A DNA stretch of 64,000 nucleotides from Stanieria cyanosphaera PCC 7437 (GTDB taxonomy: Bacteria; Cyanobacteriota; Cyanobacteriia; Cyanobacteriales; Xenococcaceae): the NCBI RefSeq assembly GCF_000317575.1, contig NC_019748.1:1070001-1134000 (forward strand). The letters run 5' to 3'. The notes beneath the pieces were generated by a model. The model ran no database searches and was not told the DNA's origin. It saw nothing but the letters and a program-made list of their open reading frames with translations. A program made the translations under genes and the position numbers. Below, piece after piece: positions 44,320 through 52,926 of this stretch (position 1 is the first letter of the stretch; each line of letters opens with the position of its first letter).

Positions 44320-44449
44320 CTTTTATCCCGCCGTGTGGCTACTAAATTATTAGTAATTGAGTAAAATTGAAAATTTCTGATGTAGCCTGCTTCTCTTGGA
44401 CCAGTCACTCGATAATGATCAATTATTTGAGTCGGAACCCTAGAAGCTA
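44269..44449 (-). promoter_or_regulatory. Guanidine-I (ykkC) riboswitch with overlapping terminator
   Basis: On the minus strand the conserved pieces appear in order: CTAGGGTTCCG (about 44433-44443), ACTGGTCCAAGAGA (44391-44404), and ACACGGCGGGATAAAAGCCC ending CCCGGGAG (44312-44336). These are the ykkC class I aptamer motifs. The last block also forms the 5' arm of the terminator next to it. Ligand binding should therefore block termination and switch gdmH on. The aptamer proper is 44312-44449. Confidence 0.93.
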
Positions 44450-44470
44450 TGTTTGGATTATTACCTTGGT

Positions 44471-44512
44471 AAATTAACAATTTTTTTTTCTCATTTATGT
44501 ATTAATCGTTAC
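44471..44512 (-). promoter_or_regulatory. NtcA-type promoter of the gdmH operon
   Basis: On the minus strand GTAACGATTAATAC (44499-44512) is a perfect GTA-N8-TAC. After exactly 22 bases comes TAATTT (44471-44476), a TA-N3-T minus-10. Transcription would start about 44464 and run straight into the riboswitch at 44449. The spacing equals that of the urtA promoter in this window. Confidence 0.85.
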
Positions 44513-44539
44513 ATAATTTTGAAGAATTGTCATCAAATT

Positions 44540-45109
44540 TTAATTTTTTATTGACTGTATTCTTGTTAGAAAATCTAGACCTAATAAAATTGCTGTTACA
44601 CTACCACAAACACAAATTTCTCCTTGATTAATTTTTTCTTTGATCTGAGTAATAGGAATAATTACTACTTCAATTTCTTCCGTCTCATCTAATCTTTGCT
44701 GATCACAGTAAGTAGCATCTTCGGCGACAAATAAATAAATTTTGTTACTATCTTTAACAGGGTTATCATATAGCATAGCGATTTGAGTAAATTTACTTGC
44801 TGTGTATCCTGTTTCTTCTAGTAATTCTCGTTTGGCTGCCTTCAAACTATCTTCTTTTTGAGAGTTAAAAGTACCTGCTGGAAGTTCTAATAAAATTTCT
44901 TGAACTCCATGACGATATTGACGTACAAAAACTATTTCTTGATTAGGTGTAATGGGTAAAATTAGAGCGATATCTGGTCGAAGATTAACAAAATAATCAT
45001 CAATAATTTTGCCGTTGGATAATTGAATTTTATCTTGCCTTACTTTACACCATTGATTATCAATTACGAAGCGAGAATTAATCGTAGTCCATTTTTTAAT
45101 TTTAGTCAT
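44540..45109 (-). CDS. Nudix hydrolase, ADP-ribose pyrophosphatase-like
   Basis: A 189-residue Nudix protein. The box reads GTFNSQKEDSLKAAKRELLEETGY, with one extra residue between Gly and the first Glu compared with the standard spacing; REL-x-EE-TG is intact. VVFVRQYRHGVQEILLELPAG before it is typical of ADP-ribose and nucleotide-sugar pyrophosphatases. It likely hydrolyses ADP-ribose or a related compound in the cytosol. It lies on the same strand upstream of the gdmH promoter, with its stop about 28 bases before the NtcA box, so it is probably independent. Confidence 0.88.
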   Translation of the reverse strand: MTKIKKWTTINSRFVIDNQWCKVRQDKIQLSNGKIIDDYFVNLRPDIALILPITPNQEIVFVRQYRHGVQEILLELPAGTFNSQKEDSLKAAKRELLEETGYTASKFTQIAMLYDNPVKDSNKIYLFVAEDATYCDQQRLDETEEIEVVIIPITQIKEKINQGEICVCGSVTAILLGLDFLTRIQSIKN

Positions 45110-45348
45110 ATAGTTTTGAGATACAGATGTTTATGAGTAATTTTATTACCTCAACAACTGCTTAGATAGTAGATTGCTTTTAATTAATAAAAACTTAAAA
45201 TAATATTTTAATCTCTACTTTAAATAAATAGAGAATTTTATTTTTATATACACATAATTAAAGAGTGAGTGAAGAAAGCCTGAGAGGCTAGAAAAACTGC
45301 TTAAGTAATGATATTTTAGTAACATCTTTAATTTCAAACAGACAACAT

Positions 45349-45694
45349 TTGAGCAATAGTTTTATCCATTTGAAATTTAATCACCGAAAAGTCCCTGACA
45401 GCAAATTTATTTTTCTAGTGTTTTGCTTAAGCATTAATATTTCTAGTTGTGTATTTATTAAAGAGCAAATGACACTAAAGTTTACGAAAGAACAATGGTT
45501 ATCCAGGGATTTTTCCAGAACAAAAGACTGTATGGGAATTCTGGATGTTATGTTCTGATCTTAATAGCTGTATTTTTGTTAAAAGTTTAGGAAGAGTACA
45601 GTGCTATGAATGGCAAATGATAGCTTTCAATACTGAGACAGGAAAAGTAGTTAAAGTCTTTTCTGACGATCCTGAAAGAATTGGTTTTGAATAA
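45349..45694 (+). pseudogene. Frameshifted small lipoprotein gene
   Basis: The first frame begins with a hydrophobic segment and a lipobox-like Cys (FLVFCLSINISSCVF), then KEQMTLKFTKEQWL. Near 45505 the reading shifts by one base; the second frame continues GIFPEQKTVWEFWMLCSDL, then GRVQCYEWQMIAFNTETGKV and ends with FSDDPERIGFE at TAA 45692-45694. Each half alone looks truncated and together they would make a secreted protein of about 115 residues. Either a real frameshift or a sequencing error. Family unknown. Confidence 0.55.
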
Positions 45695-45803
45695 TTTTCA
45701 AAAAATGATTTTATGAGCCAAATTTAACTATGTTAATACCTTTTATCGATAATTTATGGTGATTATAATGAACAGAATGCGCTCAAAAAAACTATTTATC
45801 CAC

Positions 45804-45830
45804 AAAAAAGCCAGGTTTAAATCCTGACTT
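45804..45830 (-). terminator. Terminator-like hairpin without an upstream minus-strand gene
   Basis: On the minus strand AAGTCAGG (45823-45830) pairs with CCTGGCTT (45808-45815), with a T-run at 45804-45809. No minus-strand coding gene lies between it and the plus-strand gene at 46010. The 315-base gap 45695-46009 otherwise shows only AT-rich sequence. Confidence 0.5.
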
Positions 45831-46009
45831 GGTATCTAGTACCTCAATACAATCTAGCAGGTGTGAAGGCTACTGTCTTAAAATCTGAATTAATTATGAA
45901 TTATTTAGGTAATGCTTGCGCTAAGAAAAGTTTAAAAATAGTTTTAATCTCGCTGAATTTTTACTAATAATATTGATAATTAAGTCTAAAATTACAATTA
46001 TTTGAAAAT

Positions 46010-47065
46010 ATGGATGTAACAGTCCAAACGTTTACTGTTCACAAAAAATATTCTTTGCAAATTAGTCGCGGTACTACCTCCGAAACTACTAATATCTGGA
46101 TCAAACTCAAAGAAGATGGGATTGAAGGATGGGGAGAAGCTTCTCCTTTTGCTATTAATAAGGAAAAAGAAATTACCACTGTACAACTGGTGACAGAATT
46201 AGAGGCAATTATTCCTCAATTAAAACAATTTAGTCCTTGGCAACGACAAGAAATAGAAAGCTTTTGCGATCGCGTAAAATTATCTTCTGCACTCAAAGCT
46301 GCAATTGATATGGCATTGCATGATTGGTTGGGGAAAAAAGTTGGTTTACCTCTCTGGCAAATGTGGGGTTTAAATCGCGATCGCATTGTGCCAATTTCTG
46401 TTACTGTGGGCATTAGTTCCCCTTTAGCAGCCCAACAAAGAGTTAAGGCTTGGCAAGAAGTCGTTGATTTTCAAGTTTTAAAAGTAAAATTAGGTAATCC
46501 TGCTGGAATTGAGGCAGATCAAGCTATGTTATTGGCAGTCAAGGAAATAGCGGTAACCGCTAAATTAACTGTCGATGCCAATGGAGGTTGGAGTTTAACT
46601 GAGGCAATCAGTATGTGTCGATGGTTGGCAACTCTGGGAGTGGAGTATGTTGAACAACCTTTACCCGTAGGAGAAGAAGCGCAATTATCTACCCTCTCCC
46701 AATCATCTCCTTTACCTATTTTTGTTGATGAAAGTTGTTTTACGAGTCGTGATATTCCTCAACTGGCTGACTCTGTTGCTGGTGTTAATCTCAAAATTAT
46801 GAAAACAGGTGGTTTAACTGAAGCAATGCGAGCCATTCATCTGGCTAAAGCTTGTAACTTAAAAGTGATGTTTGGTTGTTATTCTGATAGTAGTTTAGCT
46901 AACACTGCCATGTCTCATTTGGCACCCTTAGCGGATTATTTAGATTTGGATAGTCATTTAAATCTGATTGACGATCCTTTTGCGGGTGCAACTATGACTG
47001 AAGGGCGTTTGCTACCTAATGATTTGCCAGGAATAGGAGTTGAATACTGTGGATCTCACAGCTAA
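46010..47065 (+). CDS. Enolase-superfamily epimerase/racemase (dipeptide epimerase or DgcA-like)
   Basis: A 351-residue enolase-superfamily enzyme of the muconate-lactonising subgroup. The catalytic Lys pair is FQVLKVKLGN; metal ligands are VDANGGW (Asp), VEQPLP (Glu) and FVDESC (Asp); the second acid/base Lys is in VNLKIMKTGGL. L-Ala-D/L-Glu epimerases share this pattern. The next gene is DUF1611 and overlaps it. In marine bacteria DgcA (this family) and DgcN (DUF1611) together turn D-Glu into L-Glu through N-acetylation. So N-acetyl-D-glutamate racemase is a second possibility. Sequence alone cannot decide. Confidence 0.85.
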   Translation: MDVTVQTFTVHKKYSLQISRGTTSETTNIWIKLKEDGIEGWGEASPFAINKEKEITTVQLVTELEAIIPQLKQFSPWQRQEIESFCDRVKLSSALKAAIDMALHDWLGKKVGLPLWQMWGLNRDRIVPISVTVGISSPLAAQQRVKAWQEVVDFQVLKVKLGNPAGIEADQAMLLAVKEIAVTAKLTVDANGGWSLTEAISMCRWLATLGVEYVEQPLPVGEEAQLSTLSQSSPLPIFVDESCFTSRDIPQLADSVAGVNLKIMKTGGLTEAMRAIHLAKACNLKVMFGCYSDSSLANTAMSHLAPLADYLDLDSHLNLIDDPFAGATMTEGRLLPNDLPGIGVEYCGSHS

Positions 47066-48083
47066 ACGAATAGCTATTTTGCTTCATGAAGGAATTAAAG
47101 GTAATCACGGCAAAACAGGATTAGCTTTTTTACGTTATAGTCAAGCTCAGATAGTAGTAGTTATTGATGCTCAATCGGCAGGAGAATCTTTGTTTCGGTT
47201 AACTGGTATTGCTAAAGAGATTCCGATTGTAGCCAATGTCGAGCAAGCTTTAATTTATACTCCCGATGTTTTATTAATTGGCATTGCACCTTCAGGAGGA
47301 CAATTACCTACTAGTTGGCAAGAAGAAATACAAATTGCGATCGCAGCAGGATTATCTTTAGTCAATGGCTTACATACTCCTTTTGCACTTCAGTTTCCCC
47401 ATTTACAACCACAACAATGGATTTGGGATATTCGTCAAGAGCCATCGGGATTATCAATTGGTGCAGCCAAAGCACGTCATCTTGCTTGTCAACGCATTCT
47501 TACGGTAGGAACAGATATGGCAGTAGGTAAAATGTCTACCAGTTTAGAATTACAGCGTGCTGCTCAACGTCAAGGAATTAAAGCCCAATTTATGGCAACT
47601 GGACAAGGCGGTTTAATGATTGCTGGACAAGGGATACCTTTAGATGCGATCCGAGTCGATTTTGCTGCGGGTGCAGTTGAACAAACAGTAATTAAATTGG
47701 GACAAGAATGCGATTTATTAATGATTGAAGGGCAAGGTTCTCTACTTCATCCAGGCTCTACTGCTACTTTACCATTACTGCGAGGCAGTCAACCAACAGG
47801 ACTCATTTTAGTTCATCGTGCTAGACAAACACACATTCGAGATTTTCCCGATATTCCTATTCCTTCTTTACCCGAAGTGATTCAACTTTATGAAAGTGTA
47901 GCTAGTGCAGCAGGAACTTTTGGGACAATTAAGGTTAAAGCGATCGCACTTAATACTTTTCATCTCGATCTCAAAACAGCACAACGAGAGATTCAAGCAA
48001 CTGAAACAATAACTGGACTTCCTTGTACCGATGCAGTTCGTTTTGGTGCTGATATTTTATTAAATGCTTGCTTTTCTATTTAA
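47049..48083 (+). CDS. DUF1611 protein (DgcN-like)
   Basis: About 344 residues. GTG 47049 is taken as start; the frame also opens at TTG 47040. Either overlaps the epimerase gene, whose stop is at 47065. The N-terminal half is a Rossmann-like domain with AILLHEGIKGNHGKTGLAFLRY. The C-terminal half is a P-loop-like domain with LTVGTDMAVGKMSTSLELQRAA and MIEGQGSLLHPG, both DUF1611 signatures. Family members include DgcN, an N-acetyltransferase for D-glutamate. Translational coupling to the epimerase supports a shared pathway of D-amino-acid or peptidoglycan recycling. The exact reaction is inferred. Confidence 0.85.
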   Translation: MDLTAKRIAILLHEGIKGNHGKTGLAFLRYSQAQIVVVIDAQSAGESLFRLTGIAKEIPIVANVEQALIYTPDVLLIGIAPSGGQLPTSWQEEIQIAIAAGLSLVNGLHTPFALQFPHLQPQQWIWDIRQEPSGLSIGAAKARHLACQRILTVGTDMAVGKMSTSLELQRAAQRQGIKAQFMATGQGGLMIAGQGIPLDAIRVDFAAGAVEQTVIKLGQECDLLMIEGQGSLLHPGSTATLPLLRGSQPTGLILVHRARQTHIRDFPDIPIPSLPEVIQLYESVASAAGTFGTIKVKAIALNTFHLDLKTAQREIQATETITGLPCTDAVRFGADILLNACFSI

Positions 48084-48229
48084 ATAACTAGTTAAAGAAC
48101 AACAAATTTGAAAAGTTTACTAATAATTAATCAGTAATGACTCATAACTATTAAGCTATGTAGCAAAAAGTATTATATATTCGATTTTAAAAATTACAAT
48201 AAAAATAAAGCCATAAAGGATCGACTTAT

Positions 48230-48427
48230 ATGTTAGTCATTCTTACAGAAGAACAAATCTTATCGCCTCAAAAAGTATGTCCAACTTGTTTAATGGCTGA
48301 CCAAAGTGGCTCACCTCGCTGGCATCACGGCAAATTATTCTGCGGTCATGCTCTTCAAAAATCAGAAGAACGACAAGCTACAATTTATGAATGTCAAATG
48401 GGATTTAGGATTGCGAATATTCAGTAA
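48230..48427 (+). CDS. Small conserved Cys-containing protein of unknown function
   Basis: A 65-residue protein with a good AAGGATCG ribosome site before ATG 48230. It has CPTC near residues 17-20 and later FCGH and YECQMGF, so a single zinc-binding or redox-active site is possible: VCPTCLMADQSG, KLFCGHAL. No hydrophobic segments. I recognise it as a type of short cyanobacterial hypothetical, but cannot name a family or function. It is an independent unit, 146 bases after the DUF1611 gene and 93 before tic20 on the same strand. Confidence 0.6.
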   Translation: MLVILTEEQILSPQKVCPTCLMADQSGSPRWHHGKLFCGHALQKSEERQATIYECQMGFRIANIQ

Positions 48428-48520
48428 TCAAACACAAAAACATCTAGGTTTGTCTAGACTGCGTTATCTTAAATCTGAGTAGAATATTTTTATTTTTCAC
48501 AACTAAGAGGAGATGACGCA

Positions 48521-48997
48521 ATGGTTTGGCGTGGCTCAACTGATTTTAAAGATCGTATTTTTGCTGCATTAGTTTATTTACTTCCGTTATATTATGCCTT
48601 GCCTTTTGGAAGTTCACTATTTGCTCAGTTTCCTTTATTAGAATTTATTACAATACCTCTAATTCCAATAGGAATTATCTATAATAGTATTCCCTTTGCT
48701 GGTTTAATTATCTTTTTTGTCTTATTTTTAGCCGTGGTTAGAAACGAAAGAATTAGCCACTTTATTCGTTTCAATACTATGCAAGCGATTTTACTAGATA
48801 TTATCTTGTTTTTATTTGGTTTTTTAATCCAAATTTTAGGACAACCATTAGGAGCAGGTTTTTTAATCCAAACTTTATCTAATGTACTTTTTCTAGGAAC
48901 TTTAGCTGCTTGTGTGTATGCAATCATTCAATCATTTTTAGGTAAATACGCAGAAATTCCAACACTTTCCGATGCTGTTTACTCTCAAGTACGCTAA
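48521..48997 (+). CDS. Tic20-family membrane protein
   Basis: A 158-residue protein with four hydrophobic helices, starting at ATG 48521 behind GAGGAG. It opens with FKDRIFAALVYLLPLYYALPFGSSLF and has the conserved VVRNERISHFIRFNTMQAILLDIILFLFG, marks of the Tic20/HOTT family (Ycf60). In plastids Tic20 is a core channel component of the inner envelope translocon. In cyanobacteria the role is not established. The gene is preceded by the small Cys protein and followed by the convergent FAH gene. Family assignment is confident, function is not. Confidence 0.88.
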   Translation: MVWRGSTDFKDRIFAALVYLLPLYYALPFGSSLFAQFPLLEFITIPLIPIGIIYNSIPFAGLIIFFVLFLAVVRNERISHFIRFNTMQAILLDIILFLFGFLIQILGQPLGAGFLIQTLSNVLFLGTLAACVYAIIQSFLGKYAEIPTLSDAVYSQVR

Positions 48998-49019
48998 ACC
49001 AATAGCTATTAAATCATAA

Positions 49020-49796
49020 TTAAACCGAAGCTATTACAGAATTTTCCAAACTACCAATTCCTTCAATTTCCACTCTAACGCGATCGCCTGCAATAAGTGG
49101 ACCAATTCCTTCTGGTGTACCAGTTAAAATCAAATCTCCAGGTAACAAAGTCATGACTTGAGAAATATAAGCAATGAGACTTTCTGGAGCAAAAACCATT
49201 TCGTCAATGGTAGCTGATTGACGAGGTGTAGGCAGATCGTTGACAAAAGTTTGTAGTTTCGCTCCTGCACTTAATTCTCGAACAATCCAAGGACCTAAAG
49301 GGCAAAAAGTATCAAATCCTTTAGCTCTAGTCCATTGACCGTCTTTTTGCTGTAAATCTCTAGCTGTTACATCATTAGCAATTGTGTAACCCCAAATTAC
49401 TTTACTAACCTGCTCTGGTTTAAGATTGCGACAACGTTCCCCGATTACAATTGCCAACTCTCCTTCGTAGTCAACTCGTTGAGATTGGGAAGGATAATAA
49501 ATTGGTTGACCATCAGCCACAATGGTAGTAGGTGGTTTAAGAAACAATAAAGGTTCTTTTGGTAAAGGAGTACCCATCTCCTCAGCGTGTTTAGCATAAT
49601 TTTTGCCTACTGCAACAATTTTCGAGGGAGCGCAAGGAGCAAGTATTTGATAACTATCTGGAGCTAACTCGATTTCTGTAGATTGTCCTCCTAACCAAGG
49701 TGGTGCATCAAACACAGCCACACTGCGGTTAAGTTTTAATAAACCGTAGTAAATTTGCTCTTGAATAGTTTTAACTCGAACGTAGCGTTGTGCCAT
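49020..49796 (-). CDS. Fumarylacetoacetate hydrolase family protein
   Basis: A 258-residue FAH-fold protein. Core blocks are SKIVAVGKNYAKHAEEM, LFLKPPTTIVADGQPI, VDYEGELAIVIGERC (the metal-binding E-x-E), WGYTIANDVTARDLQ, KGFDTFCPLGPW and LILTGTPEGIGPL. This matches the short FAH group, which includes acylpyruvases and oxaloacetate decarboxylases or tautomerases. In cyanobacteria a role with oxaloacetate is often assumed. It converges with tic20, whose stop lies about 20 bases away, and starts 260 bases from rpsF. The substrate cannot be read from sequence. Confidence 0.92.
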   Translation of the reverse strand: MAQRYVRVKTIQEQIYYGLLKLNRSVAVFDAPPWLGGQSTEIELAPDSYQILAPCAPSKIVAVGKNYAKHAEEMGTPLPKEPLLFLKPPTTIVADGQPIYYPSQSQRVDYEGELAIVIGERCRNLKPEQVSKVIWGYTIANDVTARDLQQKDGQWTRAKGFDTFCPLGPWIVRELSAGAKLQTFVNDLPTPRQSATIDEMVFAPESLIAYISQVMTLLPGDLILTGTPEGIGPLIAGDRVRVEIEGIGSLENSVIASV

Positions 49797-50056
49797 AACA
49801 AAAAAAAGTTGATGTTATCAAATTATCATGAGACATTAAAGACATTTTTTGAAGACAATCTCACTCAATGATCTCGCTCAGGTTGAATTTTACCGTGAAA
49901 TTAACATTACTAGGACTAGCGGTCAGGTATAAAGTAATAGTAAGATCATAAATCCTTGCTTCTTTAATTTATTGCTAAAGATCAAACAACTGCTATTTTT
50001 GAGTCTAGCCGTACATTCAGAGAAGCCATATTGTCCATAAGGAGATTACAGATTGT

Positions 50057-50461
50057 ATGAGTAGAAATTATGAAATGATGTATATTCTGCGTCCTGATTT
50101 ATTAGAAGATCAAGTGGAAGCAGCAATTAACAAATATCGCGATTTCTTGAGCGAACAAGGTGCAGAAAATATTCAAATTCAAAATCGAGGTAAAAGAAGA
50201 TTAGCTTATCCAATCAAAAAACACCTAGACGGCATTTATGTTCAAATGAACTATCAAGCTGATGGAAACCAAGTTGCTCCCTTAGAAAGAGCAATGCGTT
50301 TAGGTGAAGAAGTAATTCGCTATTTAACTATTAAGTTAAAAGATGAACCTGGTATGGTTTCATCGGAAACTAAAGTTGAAACTAAAGTAGAAACAGAAGT
50401 AGAAACAGAAGTAGAAACAGAAGTAGAAACAGAAACAGTTGCCACCGAAATAGAAGCTTAG
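50057..50461 (+). CDS. rpsF: 30S ribosomal protein S6
   Basis: S6 binds the central domain of 16S rRNA together with S18. It starts [24 protein letters not shown] and has the core [25 protein letters not shown] and LRYLTIKL-like strand RYLTIKL. The fold ends about residue 100. The remaining 34 residues are a tail of VETE and VETK units (about residues 108-128), encoded by 12-base tandem repeats with GAAGTAGAAACA. Such acidic tails are common in cyanobacterial S6 but vary in length. It has a separate promoter region; rpsR is not adjacent here. ATAAGGAGATTA precedes the ATG. Confidence 0.97.
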   Translation: MSRNYEMMYILRPDLLEDQVEAAINKYRDFLSEQGAENIQIQNRGKRRLAYPIKKHLDGIYVQMNYQADGNQVAPLERAMRLGEEVIRYLTIKLKDEPGMVSSETKVETKVETEVETEVETEVETETVATEIEA

Positions 50462-50501
50462 AAGTTAAAAGACAAAAGAGTAACTGATAACTGATCACTG
50501 A

Positions 50502-51371
50502 TCACTGGTAACTGCTATAAGATTGTCCCCTAAATTGCAGGACTTTTAATGAGTCACCAACTCTGATCGATCCTGTGGTTTGAGGGGTCATATTTTCGCC
50601 AAACATCACTCCTTGTTCGGCAAATTGGCGAAAAGTTCCCAAACTTCTTAAAGGTTCTCTTGATTCATCTCTAGTACCAGTTTGTTGATCGGTTGTAGTG
50701 ATAATACAACGGCTACAAGGTTTAACTACAGAAAAAATCACTTCACCAATTTGAATTGATTTCCATTTGTCTTCAATAAACGGTTCGGTTGTTTCTACCA
50801 CAATATTAGGTCGAAATCTATCCATTGGGATAGTTTGTTTCGGTTGTTGATACATCTCGTGAATGCGAGCATTTAACTCTTGTAGAGAAGCTGTGGCTGT
50901 GAGCAGAAAAGGATAGCCATCAGCAAAACTAACCATTTCATCGCCTTTAAAAGCGTATTTTTGATTAACTGGGCGAATATGTTGAGGAGACTGTCGAACT
51001 AAACGACATTCTTTGTTGCTTTCTAGCTGTAATACTTGATGAAACCATTGAGCTAGTTGATCGCCTTGATCAATCGCGATAGTGCGATCACGCCAAATTT
51101 CAACTTCTATTTCGTTGCCTGTTAAAGTAGGAGTGAAATTAATCGGTTCAACACTGTTATCTTGGGTTTTTAAAGCAATACCATCTTCAACGAGTTCTAC
51201 TTTAACTTTGGCTAACAGGGGATATTGTCTTTGAGTGAGAAATTTTCCTTGTTGATTAATCAGCATCATTTCTCGATCCCAAGCAAACCCTTTAGGAGTT
51301 ACTTGAGCTTGTTGAACTTTAATTCCCTGACAAGATTTAATTGGATAAATACACAGTTCGGAGACAATCAT
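50502..51371 (-). CDS. MOSC-domain protein
   Basis: A 289-residue protein with an N-terminal beta-barrel (VSELCIYPIKSCQGIKVQQAQVTPKGFAWDREMMLIN) and a C-terminal MOSC domain with RFRPNIVVETTEPFIED, VVKPCSRCIITTTDQQTG and GTFRQFAEQGVMFGENM. The Cys in PCSRC is the conserved sulfur or molybdenum-cofactor contact. This is the mARC/YcbX type, molybdenum-dependent reductases of N-hydroxylated compounds. Its electron partner is not present here. The protein is soluble. It converges with rpsF, leaving a gap of 40 bases that contains short GATCACTG repeats. Confidence 0.9.
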   Translation of the reverse strand: MIVSELCIYPIKSCQGIKVQQAQVTPKGFAWDREMMLINQQGKFLTQRQYPLLAKVKVELVEDGIALKTQDNSVEPINFTPTLTGNEIEVEIWRDRTIAIDQGDQLAQWFHQVLQLESNKECRLVRQSPQHIRPVNQKYAFKGDEMVSFADGYPFLLTATASLQELNARIHEMYQQPKQTIPMDRFRPNIVVETTEPFIEDKWKSIQIGEVIFSVVKPCSRCIITTTDQQTGTRDESREPLRSLGTFRQFAEQGVMFGENMTPQTTGSIRVGDSLKVLQFRGQSYSSYQ

Positions 51372-51552
51372 AGATTTTGGGATAAATTAACAAAACAAAA
51401 AGTCAAGGAGATGAAAAACGATTGATTTTCTTTTCTCTAAAATACTTTCAGCATTCAGTTTTAGTTATTAATAAATTCTGCGCTCAGAAATAACTTTTAC
51501 TCTCTTGTTTTTTAGAGCAAAATTGATCATTCGTCCACTTAGTAATCAAGAA

Positions 51553-52926
51553 TTAAATGAGAGAATAAGTGCCAATTATTCCTCTATTTTCAAGAAAATG
51601 AGCAACTCTGAGAATTAATAATTCTTGGTAAGGAGCAGCAATAATCTGTACTCCTAAAGGTAATTTTTTAGAACCAAGTACAGGAACAGAAAGTACAGGT
51701 AATCCGATCAAAGAAAAAGGTTGAGTAAAACGACCTAAATTAGGACGTACTAACACTTCTTCTCCTCCAATGATCATTTTTGTTTGACCCAATTTGGGCG
51801 CAACACAAGGAGTAGTCGGAGCAAGGATCAGATCTACTTGTTGAAAAATCTGTTGTAGTTGATGGCGATACCAACGGCGGAATCTTTGCGCTTGAATGTA
51901 CCACGAAGCAGGAATCAGCGCACCAGCTAAAAAGCGATCGCGAGTAGCGGGATCGAAATCTTGAGGACGTGATTTAAGGTTATGGAGGTGTAAGTTTGCT
52001 CCTTCGGAAGCTGTAATTAGATAGGCTGCTGCTTTAGCGCGATCGCTTTCAGGAATCGTAATTGTCTGTCGAACATTTAATGCTTGAGCAACCGTAGCTA
52101 CTACTTCAAGAGCTTCTGGTTCTGCTTCCTGTTGAAAATAGTCTCCTGCGATCGCAATTCGTAAATGGTCTATTTCTCCTTCTAATTGAGATAAACATGG
52201 TTGGATCGGCTTATGGGTGCAAACAGGATCTTTAGGATCTGCACCTTGTAAAACATCAAATACGGCAGCTACATCTCGAACAGAGCGAGCAAAACAGCCA
52301 ATATGATCTAAACTACTCACAAATAAAAACACACCTGCACGAGAAAGACGACCATAAGTAGGTTTAAAACCATAAACGCCACATAAGGCAGCCGGCACTC
52401 GAATTGAACCATTAGTATCTGAACCTAAAGTTAGGGGTACTAATCCTGCTGCTACTGCTGCTGCTGAACCTCCAGAAGAACCACCAGCAATCCGACTGAG
52501 ATCGTGGGGATTTCGAGTTGCACCATAATGACTATTTTCGGTTACAAATCCATAGGCGTATTCATCCATATTTAATGTTCCGACTAAAATAGCTCCTGCT
52601 TGTTTTAAAAGCGCGATCGCAGTAGCATCTTCTTGAGCGGGAGAATTGTCTTGATTGATTTTTGAACCAGCTAAAGTAGTAATGCCTTGAACATCAAACA
52701 GGTTTTTAACTGCAAAAGGAACGCCTGCTAAAATACCTGGATGTTTACCTTGATCGATTTTTTCCGCCGAAGCGATCGCAGATGTGCCAGTTACCGCAGT
52801 AAAGCAATTTAAATTAGGATTGCGTTGTTCAATTTGTTTGAGAGTTTGACTAACAATCGCCTTAGCCGTAGTTTTTCCTTGATGTATAGCCTCAGCAATA
52901 GCCAGTGCGTTTTGAGTTTGATTCAT
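51553..52926 (-). CDS. AtzE-like amidase
   Basis: A 457-residue amidase-signature enzyme. The catalytic Lys lies in GVPFAVKNLFDV, the cis-Ser/Ser pair in RIAGGSSGGSAAAVAAGL, followed by LTLGSDTNGSIRVPAALCG. It is the AtzE type, which hydrolyses 1-carboxybiuret with the help of AtzG; other members act on diverse amides. The start ATG 52926 overlaps the stop of the AtzG-like gene (ATGA). This is not GatA: no GatB or GatC is near and AtzG precedes it. The actual substrate is unknown. Given the guanidine and urea genes in this window, a nitrogen-rich amide is a reasonable guess. Confidence 0.88.
   Translation of the reverse strand: MNQTQNALAIAEAIHQGKTTAKAIVSQTLKQIEQRNPNLNCFTAVTGTSAIASAEKIDQGKHPGILAGVPFAVKNLFDVQGITTLAGSKINQDNSPAQEDATAIALLKQAGAILVGTLNMDEYAYGFVTENSHYGATRNPHDLSRIAGGSSGGSAAAVAAGLVPLTLGSDTNGSIRVPAALCGVYGFKPTYGRLSRAGVFLFVSSLDHIGCFARSVRDVAAVFDVLQGADPKDPVCTHKPIQPCLSQLEGEIDHLRIAIAGDYFQQEAEPEALEVVATVAQALNVRQTITIPESDRAKAAAYLITASEGANLHLHNLKSRPQDFDPATRDRFLAGALIPASWYIQAQRFRRWYRHQLQQIFQQVDLILAPTTPCVAPKLGQTKMIIGGEEVLVRPNLGRFTQPFSLIGLPVLSVPVLGSKKLPLGVQIIAAPYQELLILRVAHFLENRGIIGTYSLI

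Noticed and set aside
44295-44480. A 61-codon minus-strand open frame upstream of gdmH
   Set aside because: It lies exactly over the guanidine-I riboswitch aptamer and part of its terminator. The conserved RNA motifs explain the sequence and no ribosome site fits.
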